The notes beneath the pieces were generated by a model. It did not search any database. It was not told the origin of the DNA and worked only from the letters and a program-made list of their open reading frames with translations. Source: Sulfitobacter guttiformis (GTDB taxonomy: Bacteria; Pseudomonadota; Alphaproteobacteria; Rhodobacterales; Rhodobacteraceae). Taken from it: 64,000 nucleotides of DNA. A program made the position numbers and the translations under genes. Where the stretch lies: assembly GCF_003610455.1 (NCBI RefSeq), contig NZ_RAQK01000001.1, forward strand, positions 1,922,001 to 1,986,000, written 5' to 3'. Within the stretch, counting starts at the first letter, position 1. Every line of letters begins with the position of its first letter. Positions 26,066-34,129 of the stretch are shown here, one piece after another.

Positions 26066-26766
26066 TGGAGCCTTCAGCACATGCCGATGACCCTCATCTG
26101 GTAGACCGCGTTGGCTGGCTCCGTGCGGCTGTCATGGGAGCCAATGACGGGATTGTTTCTGTAGCCTCGCTAATTGTGGGGGTGGCTGCGGCGGACCCTG
26201 ATCCGCGTGCTGTTTTAATCGCCGGCGCTGCTGGGCTGGCGGCGGGTGCGATGTCGATGGCTGCGGGCGAATACGTTAGCGTGTCCTCGCAAGCTGATCT
26301 GGAAAAGGCGGATATCGAGCGCGAGCGTCAGGCGATACTTGACGATCCTGCGGGCGAAGAGGTCGAACTTGCCGAGATTTACATGACACGGGGTCTGTCA
26401 GAGCAGACTGCGCGACAGGTTGCGCGGGAGCTAATGCAAAAGGATCCCTTGGCGGCACATGTGCGCGACGAGTTGGGCCTGACGGAAGAGCAGGCAGCGC
26501 AGCCCTTGCTGGCGGCGGCTGCCTCGGCGCTGACATTCAGCGCCTTTGCCGCAATCCCACTGATCGCTGCGGTGCTGGCGCCAGCGGCGGTTTTGATCCC
26601 AGTGGTCGTGATGGTGACGCTTGTCGCGCTATGCGGACTTGGCGCGCTGGGGGCTGTTGCAGGTGGCGCGTTGATCGGCCCTGCGGCCTTACGGGTGGTG
26701 GTTTGGGGCGGTTTGGCTATGGCGGTGACGGCTGCTGTGGGCCGGTTGTTCGGAGTGGCCGTCTGA
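26065..26766 (+). CDS. VIT1/CCC1 family metal transporter
   Basis: A 233-residue protein of the VIT1/CCC1 family, which moves Fe(II) or Mn(II) across membranes. The N-terminal segment RAAVMGANDGIVSVASLIVG is diagnostic. About five transmembrane helices are present, with the acidic cytoplasmic region between helices 2 and 3 (ERERQAILDDPAGEEVELAEIY) that binds metal. It overlaps livF by one base and is followed 10 bases later by the PaaK-like ligase, so it is embedded in the operon. Why a metal exporter is cotranscribed there is not obvious. Confidence 0.88.
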   Translation: MEPSAHADDPHLVDRVGWLRAAVMGANDGIVSVASLIVGVAAADPDPRAVLIAGAAGLAAGAMSMAAGEYVSVSSQADLEKADIERERQAILDDPAGEEVELAEIYMTRGLSEQTARQVARELMQKDPLAAHVRDELGLTEEQAAQPLLAAAASALTFSAFAAIPLIAAVLAPAAVLIPVVVMVTLVALCGLGALGAVAGGALIGPAALRVVVWGGLAMAVTAAVGRLFGVAV

Positions 26767-26776
26767 GTGCGGCGAA

Positions 26777-28015
26777 ATGGATAGACAAGTGAATGATATG
26801 AGCAATTTCGACGATCTGGAAACCCGTAGTGCACAGGCCCGTGCCGCTGATCTGGCGCTGGCGTTGCCTGCGCAAATTGCGCGTGCGCAGGGACTTGCAG
26901 GCTATGCAGGATCGCTTGACGATGTTGAAGCGGCCTTGATCACATCGATGTCGGCATTGGCTGACTTGCCGGTTTTGCGCAAGTCGGAGCTTGGAAAGGC
27001 GCAAGCGGCCGACGCGCCTTTTGGCGGGTTCACCACCAAGCCTGCGCAGGGGTTCAGCCATGTGTTCCAGTCGCCCGGCCCGATTTACGAGCCATCCTCG
27101 ACTGATCCCGATTGGTGGCGGATGGGGAGGTTTTTGCATGGAATGGGCATTGGTACGGGCGACATCGTGCACAACTGCTTTGGTTATCACCTCACCCCTG
27201 CGGGGATGATTTTCGAGAGCGGCGCGCGCGCTGTCGGTGCTACGGTGCTGCCTGCGGGCACAGGCCAGACCGAGTTACAGGTCATTGCGGCGCGGGATGT
27301 TGGCTCAACCGCCTATGCGGGTACGCCTGACTACCTCAAGATCATTCTTGAAAAGGCAGACGAGATGGGTGTGACGCTCAAGATTACGCGTGCGGCGGTG
27401 GGCGGCGGTGCGTTGTTCCCGAGCTTGCGCGAGTGGTATTCAGCGCGCGGTATTACCTGCCTTCAATGCTACGCTACTGCCGATTTGGGAAACATTGCTT
27501 ATGAGTCGCCCAGCATGGAAGGGATGATCGTGGACGAGGGCGTCATCGTCGAGATCGTTACCCCCGGCACTGGCAATCCTGTGCCTGAGGGAGAGGTTGG
27601 TGAAGTTGTGGTAACCACGCTTAACCCCGATTATCCATTGATCCGTTTTGCCACGGGCGATCTGAGTGCGGTAATGGCAGGTCCTTCGCCCTGCGGCCGA
27701 ACCAATATGCGTATTAAGGGATGGATGGGGCGCGCCGACCAGACGACCAAGATAAAGGGTATGTTCGTTCGCCCCGAGCAGGTGGCACAGCTGGTTTCAC
27801 ACCACTCCGAGATCAGCCGCGCGCGCGTTGTTGCCACCCGCGAGGGTGAGCAGGATGTGATGACCGTACGAATCGAGAGCGAGACCCATGATGCAGAAGC
27901 ATACGGCCGTTCAGTCGCGGAGCTTTTGAAGCTTAAAGGGCGCATTGAAGTTGTGGCACCAGGGAGTTTACCTAAGGATGGTTTGGTGATCGAAGACCAG
28001 CGCACCTATGATTGA
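26777..28015 (+). CDS. PaaK-like (phenylacetate-CoA ligase family) AMP-dependent CoA ligase
   Basis: A 412-residue ligase of the phenylacetate-CoA ligase family. It has the short PaaK-type layout: VFQSPGPIYEPSS near residue 95, CYATADLGNIAYES in place of the usual Y-x-TE loop, RFATGDLSAV, and a C-terminal domain with KIKGMFVRPEQVAQLV. A typical SSGTTG P-loop is not evident; FQSPGPI may take its place. Homologues regularly accompany this Liv transporter and an acyl-CoA synthetase. The likely substrate is an aryl or other carboxylate, unproven. ATG 26798 is an alternative start. Confidence 0.82.
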   Translation: MDRQVNDMSNFDDLETRSAQARAADLALALPAQIARAQGLAGYAGSLDDVEAALITSMSALADLPVLRKSELGKAQAADAPFGGFTTKPAQGFSHVFQSPGPIYEPSSTDPDWWRMGRFLHGMGIGTGDIVHNCFGYHLTPAGMIFESGARAVGATVLPAGTGQTELQVIAARDVGSTAYAGTPDYLKIILEKADEMGVTLKITRAAVGGGALFPSLREWYSARGITCLQCYATADLGNIAYESPSMEGMIVDEGVIVEIVTPGTGNPVPEGEVGEVVVTTLNPDYPLIRFATGDLSAVMAGPSPCGRTNMRIKGWMGRADQTTKIKGMFVRPEQVAQLVSHHSEISRARVVATREGEQDVMTVRIESETHDAEAYGRSVAELLKLKGRIEVVAPGSLPKDGLVIEDQRTYD

Positions 28016-28068
28016 GGGCGCAGGCTGGACGCACTTTTCTTTCTGACAAAAATAGTCGACATAGAGGC

Positions 28069-29727
28069 ATGAGCCAGATATCGACCCCTTCCTATAAATC
28101 CAAGCGCGATGGTGCGCGCGTACTGTCAGGGCTGGCTTTGCTTGTCGCGGGCCTTTGTGCGCTGCCGATGATCGCTGTGCTTTTGGCGGCCTTGTCAGGC
28201 GGCACCGATACAGTTCAGCATCTGGCGCAAACGGTCCTCGGCGGCTACGCCCGTACCACGCTGGCGCTCGTCTTGATGGTGGCATTTGGCACATTTGTGA
28301 TCGGCGTTGGCGCTGCTTGGCTGGTGACGATGACACGGTTTCCCGGGGCGCGCTTCTTTGAGATAGCTTTGGTGCTGCCGCTGGCTTTTCCTGCCTATGT
28401 GTTGGCTTATGCCTATACCCATGTGCTTGACCATCCTGGAATTGTGCAAACTGTGTTGCGGGATTTGACGGGCTGGGGGCCGCGGGATTACTGGTTCCCA
28501 GAGATACGGTCTCTTGGTGGGGCGGCCGCAATGCTTGTGCTGGTGCTTTATCCCTATGTGTACTTGCTGGCTCGCGCAGCATTCCTACAGCAAAGCGGGA
28601 CGACCTTTCTGGCCGCGCGGGCGTTGGGTTCTTCGCCATGGGCCGCGTTTTTTAAGGTGAGCCTGCCACTGGCACGCCCTGCGATCGCGGGGGGCGTGTT
28701 GCTCACGGTGATGGAGACCATAGCGGATTTTGGCACAGTCGCTTATTTCGGTGTGCAGACTTTTGCGACTGGCATCTATACCAGCTGGTTCTCGATGTTC
28801 GACCGTGTGGGGGCTGCGCAACTGGCGCTGTGTCTGCTCAGCTTTGCGCTGTTGCTGGCGATGTTGGAGCGACTTCAGCGGGGAGACGCAAAGTATCATG
28901 ATCCGGCACGACAGGCTAAACCTGCTCCACCGCTGGTCCTTAAGGGCTGGCGGGCATGGGTGGCAACAGTGCTGTGCGCCGTACCCGTCATGCTAGGGGC
29001 GATACTCCCGATTATCGTATTGTTCTCGATGGGGTTGGGATCGGAGCAGAACCTGCTCAGCACGCGATATCTCGGGTTCATTCAGAACTCGGCCACTCTT
29101 GCATCTGTGGCGGCTGTCGTGACCGTCTGTGCCGCGATCAGCGTGGGGTTTTTACAACGTATACGCGGAGACCGGATGGCGCAGGGCGCGGCCTATGTTG
29201 CGCGGCTTGGCTATGCGGTGCCGGGCGGGGTGATTGCAGTGGGGTTGTTGGTGCCGTTCGCCGCGTTTGATAATGCACTGGATGCCTGGATGCGGGCCAC
29301 TTTCGACGTCTCGACAGGATTGCTTGTTACCGGCTCTATCTGGTTGTTGGTTATCGCCTATATGGTGCGGTTTCTGGCGGCGGCCCTCGGAGCGTATGAG
29401 GGCGGTCAGGCGATGGTGCACGTGAACATGGATTCAGCTTCGAGATCTTTGGGTCAAGGGCCCGTGGGCACGCTGCGGCGGGTACATCTGCCGATTCTCG
29501 CACCCAGTTTACTGACGGCACTGCTCATCGTGTTTGTGGATGTGATGAAGGAATTGCCTGCCACGCTGATCATGCGGCCCTTCAACTTTGACACGTTGGC
29601 TGTACAGGCTTTCCGGCTTGCAAGTGACGAGCGGCTGGAGGGTGCTGCCGTGCCTAGTCTTGTGATCGTAGCGATGGGACTACTGCCTGTCATACTGATT
29701 TGCCGGCAAGTTGGTCGCAACAGATAG
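28069..29727 (+). CDS. Ferric iron-type ABC transporter permease (FbpB/AfuB-like)
   Basis: A 552-residue double permease with about 12 transmembrane segments and two binding-protein-dependent transport domains. Signatures include FPAYVLAYAYTHVLD, METIADFGTVAYFGVQTF and, in the second half, DVMKELPATLIMRPFNFDTLA, all typical of ferric-iron importers. The ATG at 28069 follows GAGG; an upstream TTG would extend into the previous gene. Neither the binding protein nor the ATPase of this transporter is adjacent, so it relies on partners elsewhere. A strong hairpin follows. Confidence 0.88.
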   Translation: MSQISTPSYKSKRDGARVLSGLALLVAGLCALPMIAVLLAALSGGTDTVQHLAQTVLGGYARTTLALVLMVAFGTFVIGVGAAWLVTMTRFPGARFFEIALVLPLAFPAYVLAYAYTHVLDHPGIVQTVLRDLTGWGPRDYWFPEIRSLGGAAAMLVLVLYPYVYLLARAAFLQQSGTTFLAARALGSSPWAAFFKVSLPLARPAIAGGVLLTVMETIADFGTVAYFGVQTFATGIYTSWFSMFDRVGAAQLALCLLSFALLLAMLERLQRGDAKYHDPARQAKPAPPLVLKGWRAWVATVLCAVPVMLGAILPIIVLFSMGLGSEQNLLSTRYLGFIQNSATLASVAAVVTVCAAISVGFLQRIRGDRMAQGAAYVARLGYAVPGGVIAVGLLVPFAAFDNALDAWMRATFDVSTGLLVTGSIWLLVIAYMVRFLAAALGAYEGGQAMVHVNMDSASRSLGQGPVGTLRRVHLPILAPSLLTALLIVFVDVMKELPATLIMRPFNFDTLAVQAFRLASDERLEGAAVPSLVIVAMGLLPVILICRQVGRNR

Positions 29728-29782
29728 GCCTGTATTCGCGACCGAATGAAATTAGACCCTATAGGATATGATAAGGATGTTG

Positions 29783-29808
29783 GCGCGCGCCGAGCTATCG
29801 GCGCGCGC
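29783..29808. terminator. Terminator-like hairpin between convergent genes
   Basis: Perfect 11-base arms GCGCGCGCCGA (29783-29793) and TCGGCGCGCGC (29798-29808) with loop GCTA. It lies between the converging iron permease and yghU genes. A T-rich stretch follows on the plus strand, and it can serve both directions. Confidence 0.7.
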
Positions 29809-29814
29809 TGTCGT

Positions 29815-30684
29815 CTATTTTGCGATCTTGTCTTGAGTTTTTGTGTCAAAATCGGCGGCATCGTGACGTTCATGCAGCTGCATGGACAGATCATCGCCAA
29901 ATGCACGGTTCACCATACGGCCACGTGTGACTGCGGGACGGGCATCGACTGCCTTGGCCCAGCGCATGACGTTTTTGTAGCTGGCGACGTCAAGGAATTC
30001 TGCGGCGTCATAAAGGCGCCCGAGGACCAGCTGGCCATACCATGACCAGATCGCAATGTCGGCTATTGAATATTCGCCCGCAAACCATTCGTTGTCGGCC
30101 AAATGGCGGTCCAAAACGTCAAGCTGGCGCTTCGCTTCCATAGAGAAGCGATCGATGGGGTATTGGAATTTCTCCGGGGCATAGGCGTAGAAATGTCCAA
30201 ATCCGCCGCCAAGGTAGGGTGCTGAGCCCATTTGCCAGAAAAGCCAGCTCATCATCTCGGTTTTCTTCGCAGGATCGCTAGGAATAAAGGCACCGAACTT
30301 TTCGGCGAGGTAGAGCAGGATCGCGCCGCTTTCGAACACGCGTTGTGGGGTCTCGCCAGAATGATCCATAAGGGCGGGGATTTTTGAGTTGGGGTTCACG
30401 TCAACAAAGCCCGAGCCAAACTGGACGCCATCGCCGATGTTGACGAGCCATGCGTCGTATTCCGCGCCCGTGTGACCTGCTGCCAGCAACTCTTCGAGGA
30501 GAATCGTTATCTTTACGCCATTGGGTGTGGCCAGCGAGTAAAGCTGGATAGGGTGTTTGCCGACTTCGAGCTCTTTGTCATGTGTAGGCCCAGCGACAGG
30601 GCGGTTGATCGAAGCGAATTTCCCGCCGCTTTCTGCGTCCCAAGTCCAGACTTTGGGAGGGGTGTAGGTGAGGTCGTCGGCCAT
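29815..30684 (-). CDS. yghU: Glutathione-dependent disulfide-bond oxidoreductase YghU
   Basis: A 289-residue Nu-class glutathione transferase. It has an N-terminal extension (YTPPKVWTWDAESGGKFASINRP) typical of YghU/YfcG, then the thioredoxin fold with LYSLATPNGVKITILLEELL and NPNSKIPALMDH, and the helical C-terminal domain. Family members reduce disulfides using two glutathione molecules. AGGAG precedes the ATG. It is monocistronic, convergent with the iron permease and 112 bases from the rpmJ terminator. Confidence 0.93.
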   Translation of the reverse strand: MADDLTYTPPKVWTWDAESGGKFASINRPVAGPTHDKELEVGKHPIQLYSLATPNGVKITILLEELLAAGHTGAEYDAWLVNIGDGVQFGSGFVDVNPNSKIPALMDHSGETPQRVFESGAILLYLAEKFGAFIPSDPAKKTEMMSWLFWQMGSAPYLGGGFGHFYAYAPEKFQYPIDRFSMEAKRQLDVLDRHLADNEWFAGEYSIADIAIWSWYGQLVLGRLYDAAEFLDVASYKNVMRWAKAVDARPAVTRGRMVNRAFGDDLSMQLHERHDAADFDTKTQDKIAK

Positions 30685-30795
30685 GTGAGGCTCCTTTCGG
30701 AAAGTTTCATTCTATTTGGAGGTAAGGTGACGCAGTGGATGCACAAGGACCAGCGCGAAATCCGGAAGATAAGCGCACATATTCTGTGCAAACAG

Positions 30796-30823
30796 AAAAA
30801 GGCCACCCCACGAGGGGGCAGCC
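30796..30823 (-). terminator. Intrinsic terminator of rpmJ
   Basis: On the minus strand, arms GGCTGCCCC and GGGGTGGCC (two G-T pairs) with a short loop are followed directly by TTTTT. It starts 27 bases past the rpmJ stop. Confidence 0.85.
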
Positions 30824-30850
30824 TGTTTTCAGTAGCAAACCTTGATGGCT

Positions 30851-30976
30851 TCAGCCCTGACGAGCTTTGAAACGCTTTTGGGTTTTGTTGATCACGTAAA
30901 CGCGGCCTTTGCGACGCACAACACGGCAGTCGCGGTGCCGGTTCTTGAGCGAGCGGAGTGAATTGCGAACTTTCAT
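30851..30976 (-). CDS. rpmJ: 50S ribosomal protein L36, zinc-free type
   Basis: A 41-residue protein, [20 protein letters not shown] at the start and [17 protein letters not shown] at the end. It has only one cysteine, so the zinc ribbon of the C+ form of L36 is absent, as is usual in Alphaproteobacteria. GGAAGGA lies upstream of the ATG. The gene follows tRNA-Val on the same strand with an 84-base gap, and a good terminator follows. Confidence 0.95.
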   Translation of the reverse strand: MKVRNSLRSLKNRHRDCRVVRRKGRVYVINKTQKRFKARQG

Positions 30977-31060
30977 CGGTCCGATCCTTCCAAGTTGTGG
31001 CGCGGGCCAGCGCCGGGTTACGGGCAGTGCGCTCACGAGGTGAACACACCAGAGAATACA

Positions 31061-31136
31061 TGGTGGACGATACTGGGATCGAACCAGTGACCCCTTCGAT
31101 GTCAACGAAGTGCTCTACCGCTGAGCTAATCATCCA
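31061..31136 (-). tRNA. tRNA-Val(GAC)
   Basis: A 76-base tRNA including the encoded CCA. The acceptor arms TGGATGA and TCGTCCA pair, the D-loop is TTAGCTCAGCGGTAGAGCA, the anticodon stem CTTCG/CGAAG holds the loop TTGACAT with anticodon GAC, and the T-arm contains GGTTCGATCCC. It is upstream of rpmJ on the same strand. Confidence 0.97.
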
Positions 31137-31287
31137 CTTATATGAACGCTTTCCCCTCGGCCCCAAACGAAAATGGGGCGCAAAAAGTACGCGCCGTTCG
31201 CGTGCTATAAAAGGAGTCGCCACAGTGATCAAGGGGTTTTGGCTTTGATATGTTCTGCGCTATGTCTTTTTCAGTAAGGATACAAAT

Positions 31288-32148
31288 ATGCCCGCTGCCG
31301 CCTTTGATGTTGTTATGCCCGAAACGCAGACTTCTTGCGTCGTGTTCGCCTCTCCCCATTCCGGGCGGGACTATCCATGGTCGTTCATGCGCAAAACCGT
31401 TTTGAACGAACATGCGATTCGCTCGTCAGAGGATGCTTTTGTCGATCAACTGTTTGAATGCGCGCCGGAATACGGTGCTGCTTTCATAAAAGCAGGGGCC
31501 CCGCGTGCATTTGTCGATCTTAACCGCGCCAGAGACGAGCTTGATCCCGCGCTGATTGAGGGGGTGCGGCGGATCGGGCACAACCCTCGGGTTGCATCGG
31601 GTTTGGGGGTGATACCCCGCGTTGTCGCAAACGGGCGTGCCATCTATCGGGGGAAAATGAGCTTGCATGAAGCGGAGGAGCGGATTGCCGAATATTGGGT
31701 GCCATACCATGACAAACTTCAGACTTTGCTGGACGCTTCGCATGACCGTCATGGGCAAACAGTGCTGATTGATTGCCATTCTATGCCACACGAAGCAATG
31801 GATGGCGTGATTCGGGCAGGTATGCGGCGCCCTGATATCGTGCTGGGTGACCGGTTCGGAGCGGCGGCCAGCGGGGACGTAGTGGACCGGATCGAGTCAG
31901 CATTTTCCAGTGCAGGTTTTATTGTTACGCGAAATGCGCCTTTTGCCGGTGCCTATATCACTCAGGCATACGGCAAGCCTGCAACGGGCCAGCATGCAGT
32001 GCAGGTCGAAATCGACAGATCCCTCTATATGAACGAAAAGCTGATTCGCCCCAACGGAGATTTCGAGGCGGTCCAAGTGGCGCTGCGTAAGGTCATACAA
32101 GAGGTCGCTAAAATCGGTCACGGCCGCGTAAAGCTTGCTGCGGAGTAA
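31288..32148 (+). CDS. N-formylglutamate amidohydrolase family protein
   Basis: A 286-residue protein of the N-formylglutamate amidohydrolase family, which hydrolyses N-formyl-L-glutamate in histidine degradation. Metal-site motifs are FASPHSGRDYP near residue 20-30, RAFVDLNRARDELDP, and IDCHSMPHEAMDG at about residues 162-174. No other histidine-utilisation gene is nearby, so a related amidohydrolase role is possible. GTAAGGA precedes the ATG. It converges on dinB with a 10-base gap. Confidence 0.87.
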   Translation: MPAAAFDVVMPETQTSCVVFASPHSGRDYPWSFMRKTVLNEHAIRSSEDAFVDQLFECAPEYGAAFIKAGAPRAFVDLNRARDELDPALIEGVRRIGHNPRVASGLGVIPRVVANGRAIYRGKMSLHEAEERIAEYWVPYHDKLQTLLDASHDRHGQTVLIDCHSMPHEAMDGVIRAGMRRPDIVLGDRFGAAASGDVVDRIESAFSSAGFIVTRNAPFAGAYITQAYGKPATGQHAVQVEIDRSLYMNEKLIRPNGDFEAVQVALRKVIQEVAKIGHGRVKLAAE

Positions 32149-32158
32149 ACGGGCCTCT

Positions 32159-33421
32159 TCAGCGTAGGGTTCGCCCCTTTACGATCGCTTTACCGCCGAA
32201 GCGCTCGCGTATGGCATCTGTTGCACGCTCCGCGCCAGAGCGGCGCACAGCGCCAGGATCAAGCAAGTCGCCAAGTTTATCCGCACTCGATGCATCACAC
32301 AAATCGGATATGCCACACCCCAGCAGGCGGTAAGGCCCCTTGTCCCCAACCTGATCAAACAGAGCGCGGGCGGTGCGATAAATCCGATCAGCAAGTTGTG
32401 TGGGATCGCTTAGTGAAATGCGGCGCGACAGGAGAGTGTGATCGGCGCGTTTGAGTTTGAGCGTGACAACGCGGCCAGCTAGATTTTTAGCCTTGGCACG
32501 GTCTGCAACTTTTTCCGCCATGCGCCAGATGTGACCATCCAGCAAATCTGGATCGGCGGTGTCCTCGTTGAATGTCGTCTCGTTGGTGATCGACTTCATC
32601 GGAGTATGTGCGGAAACGCGGCGGAAGTCTTCGCCGCGTGCGAGGTGATAGAGGCGCTCCCCCATTCCACCGAAACGGGCAACCAAATCGGTCTGCTCCC
32701 AGCGTAGCAGATCGGAGAACGTACGAATTCCCGCTTTGTCGAGCGATACCTGCGCGGCGGCCCCGACACCCCAAATCATGCGTACCGGCTTTTCCCGCAG
32801 AAAATCCATCGTCTCACCCTTGCCGATGACCGAAAACCCGTGGGGCTTGTCCAGATCCGAGGCGACTTTGGCCAAAAACTTGTTGTGGCTGAGTCCGATG
32901 GAGCCTGTCAGACCGAGTTCCAGTTTCATCCGCCGGACGAGTCTCGCAAGCATCACAGCAGGCGGCGCACCGTGGAGGCGGGCGGTGCCGCCCATATCCA
33001 GAAAGGCCTCGTCGAGGGATAGTGGCTCAATGGCGGGGGTCAGCTCCTCCATCATGGCACGAATGGCGCGGGAGGCTTTCACGTACTCCTCCATGCGGGG
33101 GCGAATTACCACCGCCTCGGGGCACAGCTTGAGTGCCTGGAACATAGGCATCGCAGACCGGACCCCACGGATCCGCGCGACATAGCAGGCGGTCGAGACA
33201 ACACCGCGATGGCCGCCACCGATGATGACGGGCTTTCCCTCAAGGGATGGATCATCGCGTTTTTCCACGGAAGCATAAAATGCATCGCAATCCATATGCG
33301 CGATGCTCAGTTCCCACAATTCAGGGTGCCGCGTCACGCGCGGGCTTGCGCATGCCGGACAGCGGCGCGCATTGTCGAATTGGGTCAGGCAATCGCGGCA
33401 GAGGGCGGGCATGGCGGGCAT
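32159..33421 (-). CDS. dinB: DNA polymerase IV with N-terminal zinc-ribbon-like motif
   Basis: A 420-residue Y-family translesion polymerase. The palm motifs MDCDAFYASVE and LSLDEAFLD carry the catalytic acidic residues, and STACYVARIRGVRSAM is the fingers region. Before the polymerase fold, residues 8-24 form C-x2-C-x9-C-x2-C (CRDCLTQFDNARRCPAC), which probably binds zinc and is absent from E. coli DinB. No evident beta-clamp motif ends the protein. ATG 33412 is an alternative start that would keep all four cysteines. Confidence 0.92.
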   Translation of the reverse strand: MPAMPALCRDCLTQFDNARRCPACASPRVTRHPELWELSIAHMDCDAFYASVEKRDDPSLEGKPVIIGGGHRGVVSTACYVARIRGVRSAMPMFQALKLCPEAVVIRPRMEEYVKASRAIRAMMEELTPAIEPLSLDEAFLDMGGTARLHGAPPAVMLARLVRRMKLELGLTGSIGLSHNKFLAKVASDLDKPHGFSVIGKGETMDFLREKPVRMIWGVGAAAQVSLDKAGIRTFSDLLRWEQTDLVARFGGMGERLYHLARGEDFRRVSAHTPMKSITNETTFNEDTADPDLLDGHIWRMAEKVADRAKAKNLAGRVVTLKLKRADHTLLSRRISLSDPTQLADRIYRTARALFDQVGDKGPYRLLGCGISDLCDASSADKLGDLLDPGAVRRSGAERATDAIRERFGGKAIVKGRTLR

Positions 33422-33472
33422 TGTGATCTGTTGCTGGATGACTAATTATAGGCTTTGACAGCGGGGAGAGCC

Positions 33473-33916
33473 ATGCAAATCGACATTTCACCCTATGACG
33501 GCGCGCCCTTTGCAGGTGCGAAGCTGGCGCTGTATCTGGGAGAGCGTCTGGCAGTGATCCTGCGGGACGCAAAGCCAGGCCTGATATTCGCGAACCACTG
33601 GGATCTGCCCGGCGGTGGCCGTGAGGGTGATGAGGGCCCAATCCACTGTGCCTTGCGGGAGTGCCGCGAGGAACTGGGCCTGTTGGTGCCTGAAGGGGCG
33701 ATTGTTTGGGGGCGTGCGTTTCCGGAAGGCACACAGGCAAAGTGGTTCTTTGTGGCTCAGATGCCGGAGTCCGCGATAGGTGATGTAGTGTTCGGGAACG
33801 AGGGGCAGGAGTGGCGCATGATGGAGGAAAGCCGCTTTGTCACGCACCCTATGGCGGTGCCCGCCTTTAAGGATCGTCTCAAGGTATGGATCGGCGAGCG
33901 TGATCCGCGACTATAG
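33473..33916 (+). CDS. Nudix hydrolase
   Basis: A 147-residue Nudix protein. The Nudix box runs from GGREGDE to RECREELGL at about residues 47-69 and fits G-x5-E-x7-REUXEEXGU. It hydrolyses a nucleoside diphosphate-linked compound; the substrate is unknown. ATG 33473 follows GGGGAGAG, while an upstream TTG at 33455 lacks a ribosome site. It is divergent from dinB with a 51-base gap. Confidence 0.9.
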   Translation: MQIDISPYDGAPFAGAKLALYLGERLAVILRDAKPGLIFANHWDLPGGGREGDEGPIHCALRECREELGLLVPEGAIVWGRAFPEGTQAKWFFVAQMPESAIGDVVFGNEGQEWRMMEESRFVTHPMAVPAFKDRLKVWIGERDPRL

Positions 33917-33953
33917 CCTGCGAACGAAAGAACTTTATGTAGTGGCGGATGCG

Positions 33954-33982
33954 AAAAACCCCCCGCTGTTCTCAGCGAGGGG
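33954..33982 (-). terminator. Strong intrinsic terminator downstream of pyrF
   Basis: On the minus strand CCCCTCGCTG, loop AGAA, CAGCGGGGGG, with one G-T pair in the 10-base stem, followed by TTTTT. It lies about 150 bases past the pyrF stop. Confidence 0.85.
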
Positions 33983-34060
33983 AGGTGACGGGCATTAGGA
34001 AGAACCGGCCCGTCGGGGAGTATCACCATACTTAAGGTAGCATTGTTTCTATTTTGCACA
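33954..34060 (-). ncRNA. Candidate small RNA or pyrF 3'UTR RNA
   Basis: On the minus strand a first hairpin (33987-34014; arms GACGGGC and GCCCGTC around a 14-base loop) is followed four bases later by a strong intrinsic terminator. There is no credible coding frame. It could be an independent small RNA of about 60-110 bases or one released from the end of the pyrF transcript. The 5' end is a guess and no clear promoter is seen. Confidence 0.4.
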
Positions 34061-34129
34061 TAGGCGAACGGGTGTGATCTTTTGATCTAAAATGCACCAT
34101 GTGTTTAAAATAGCACACGGATAGGTTGA

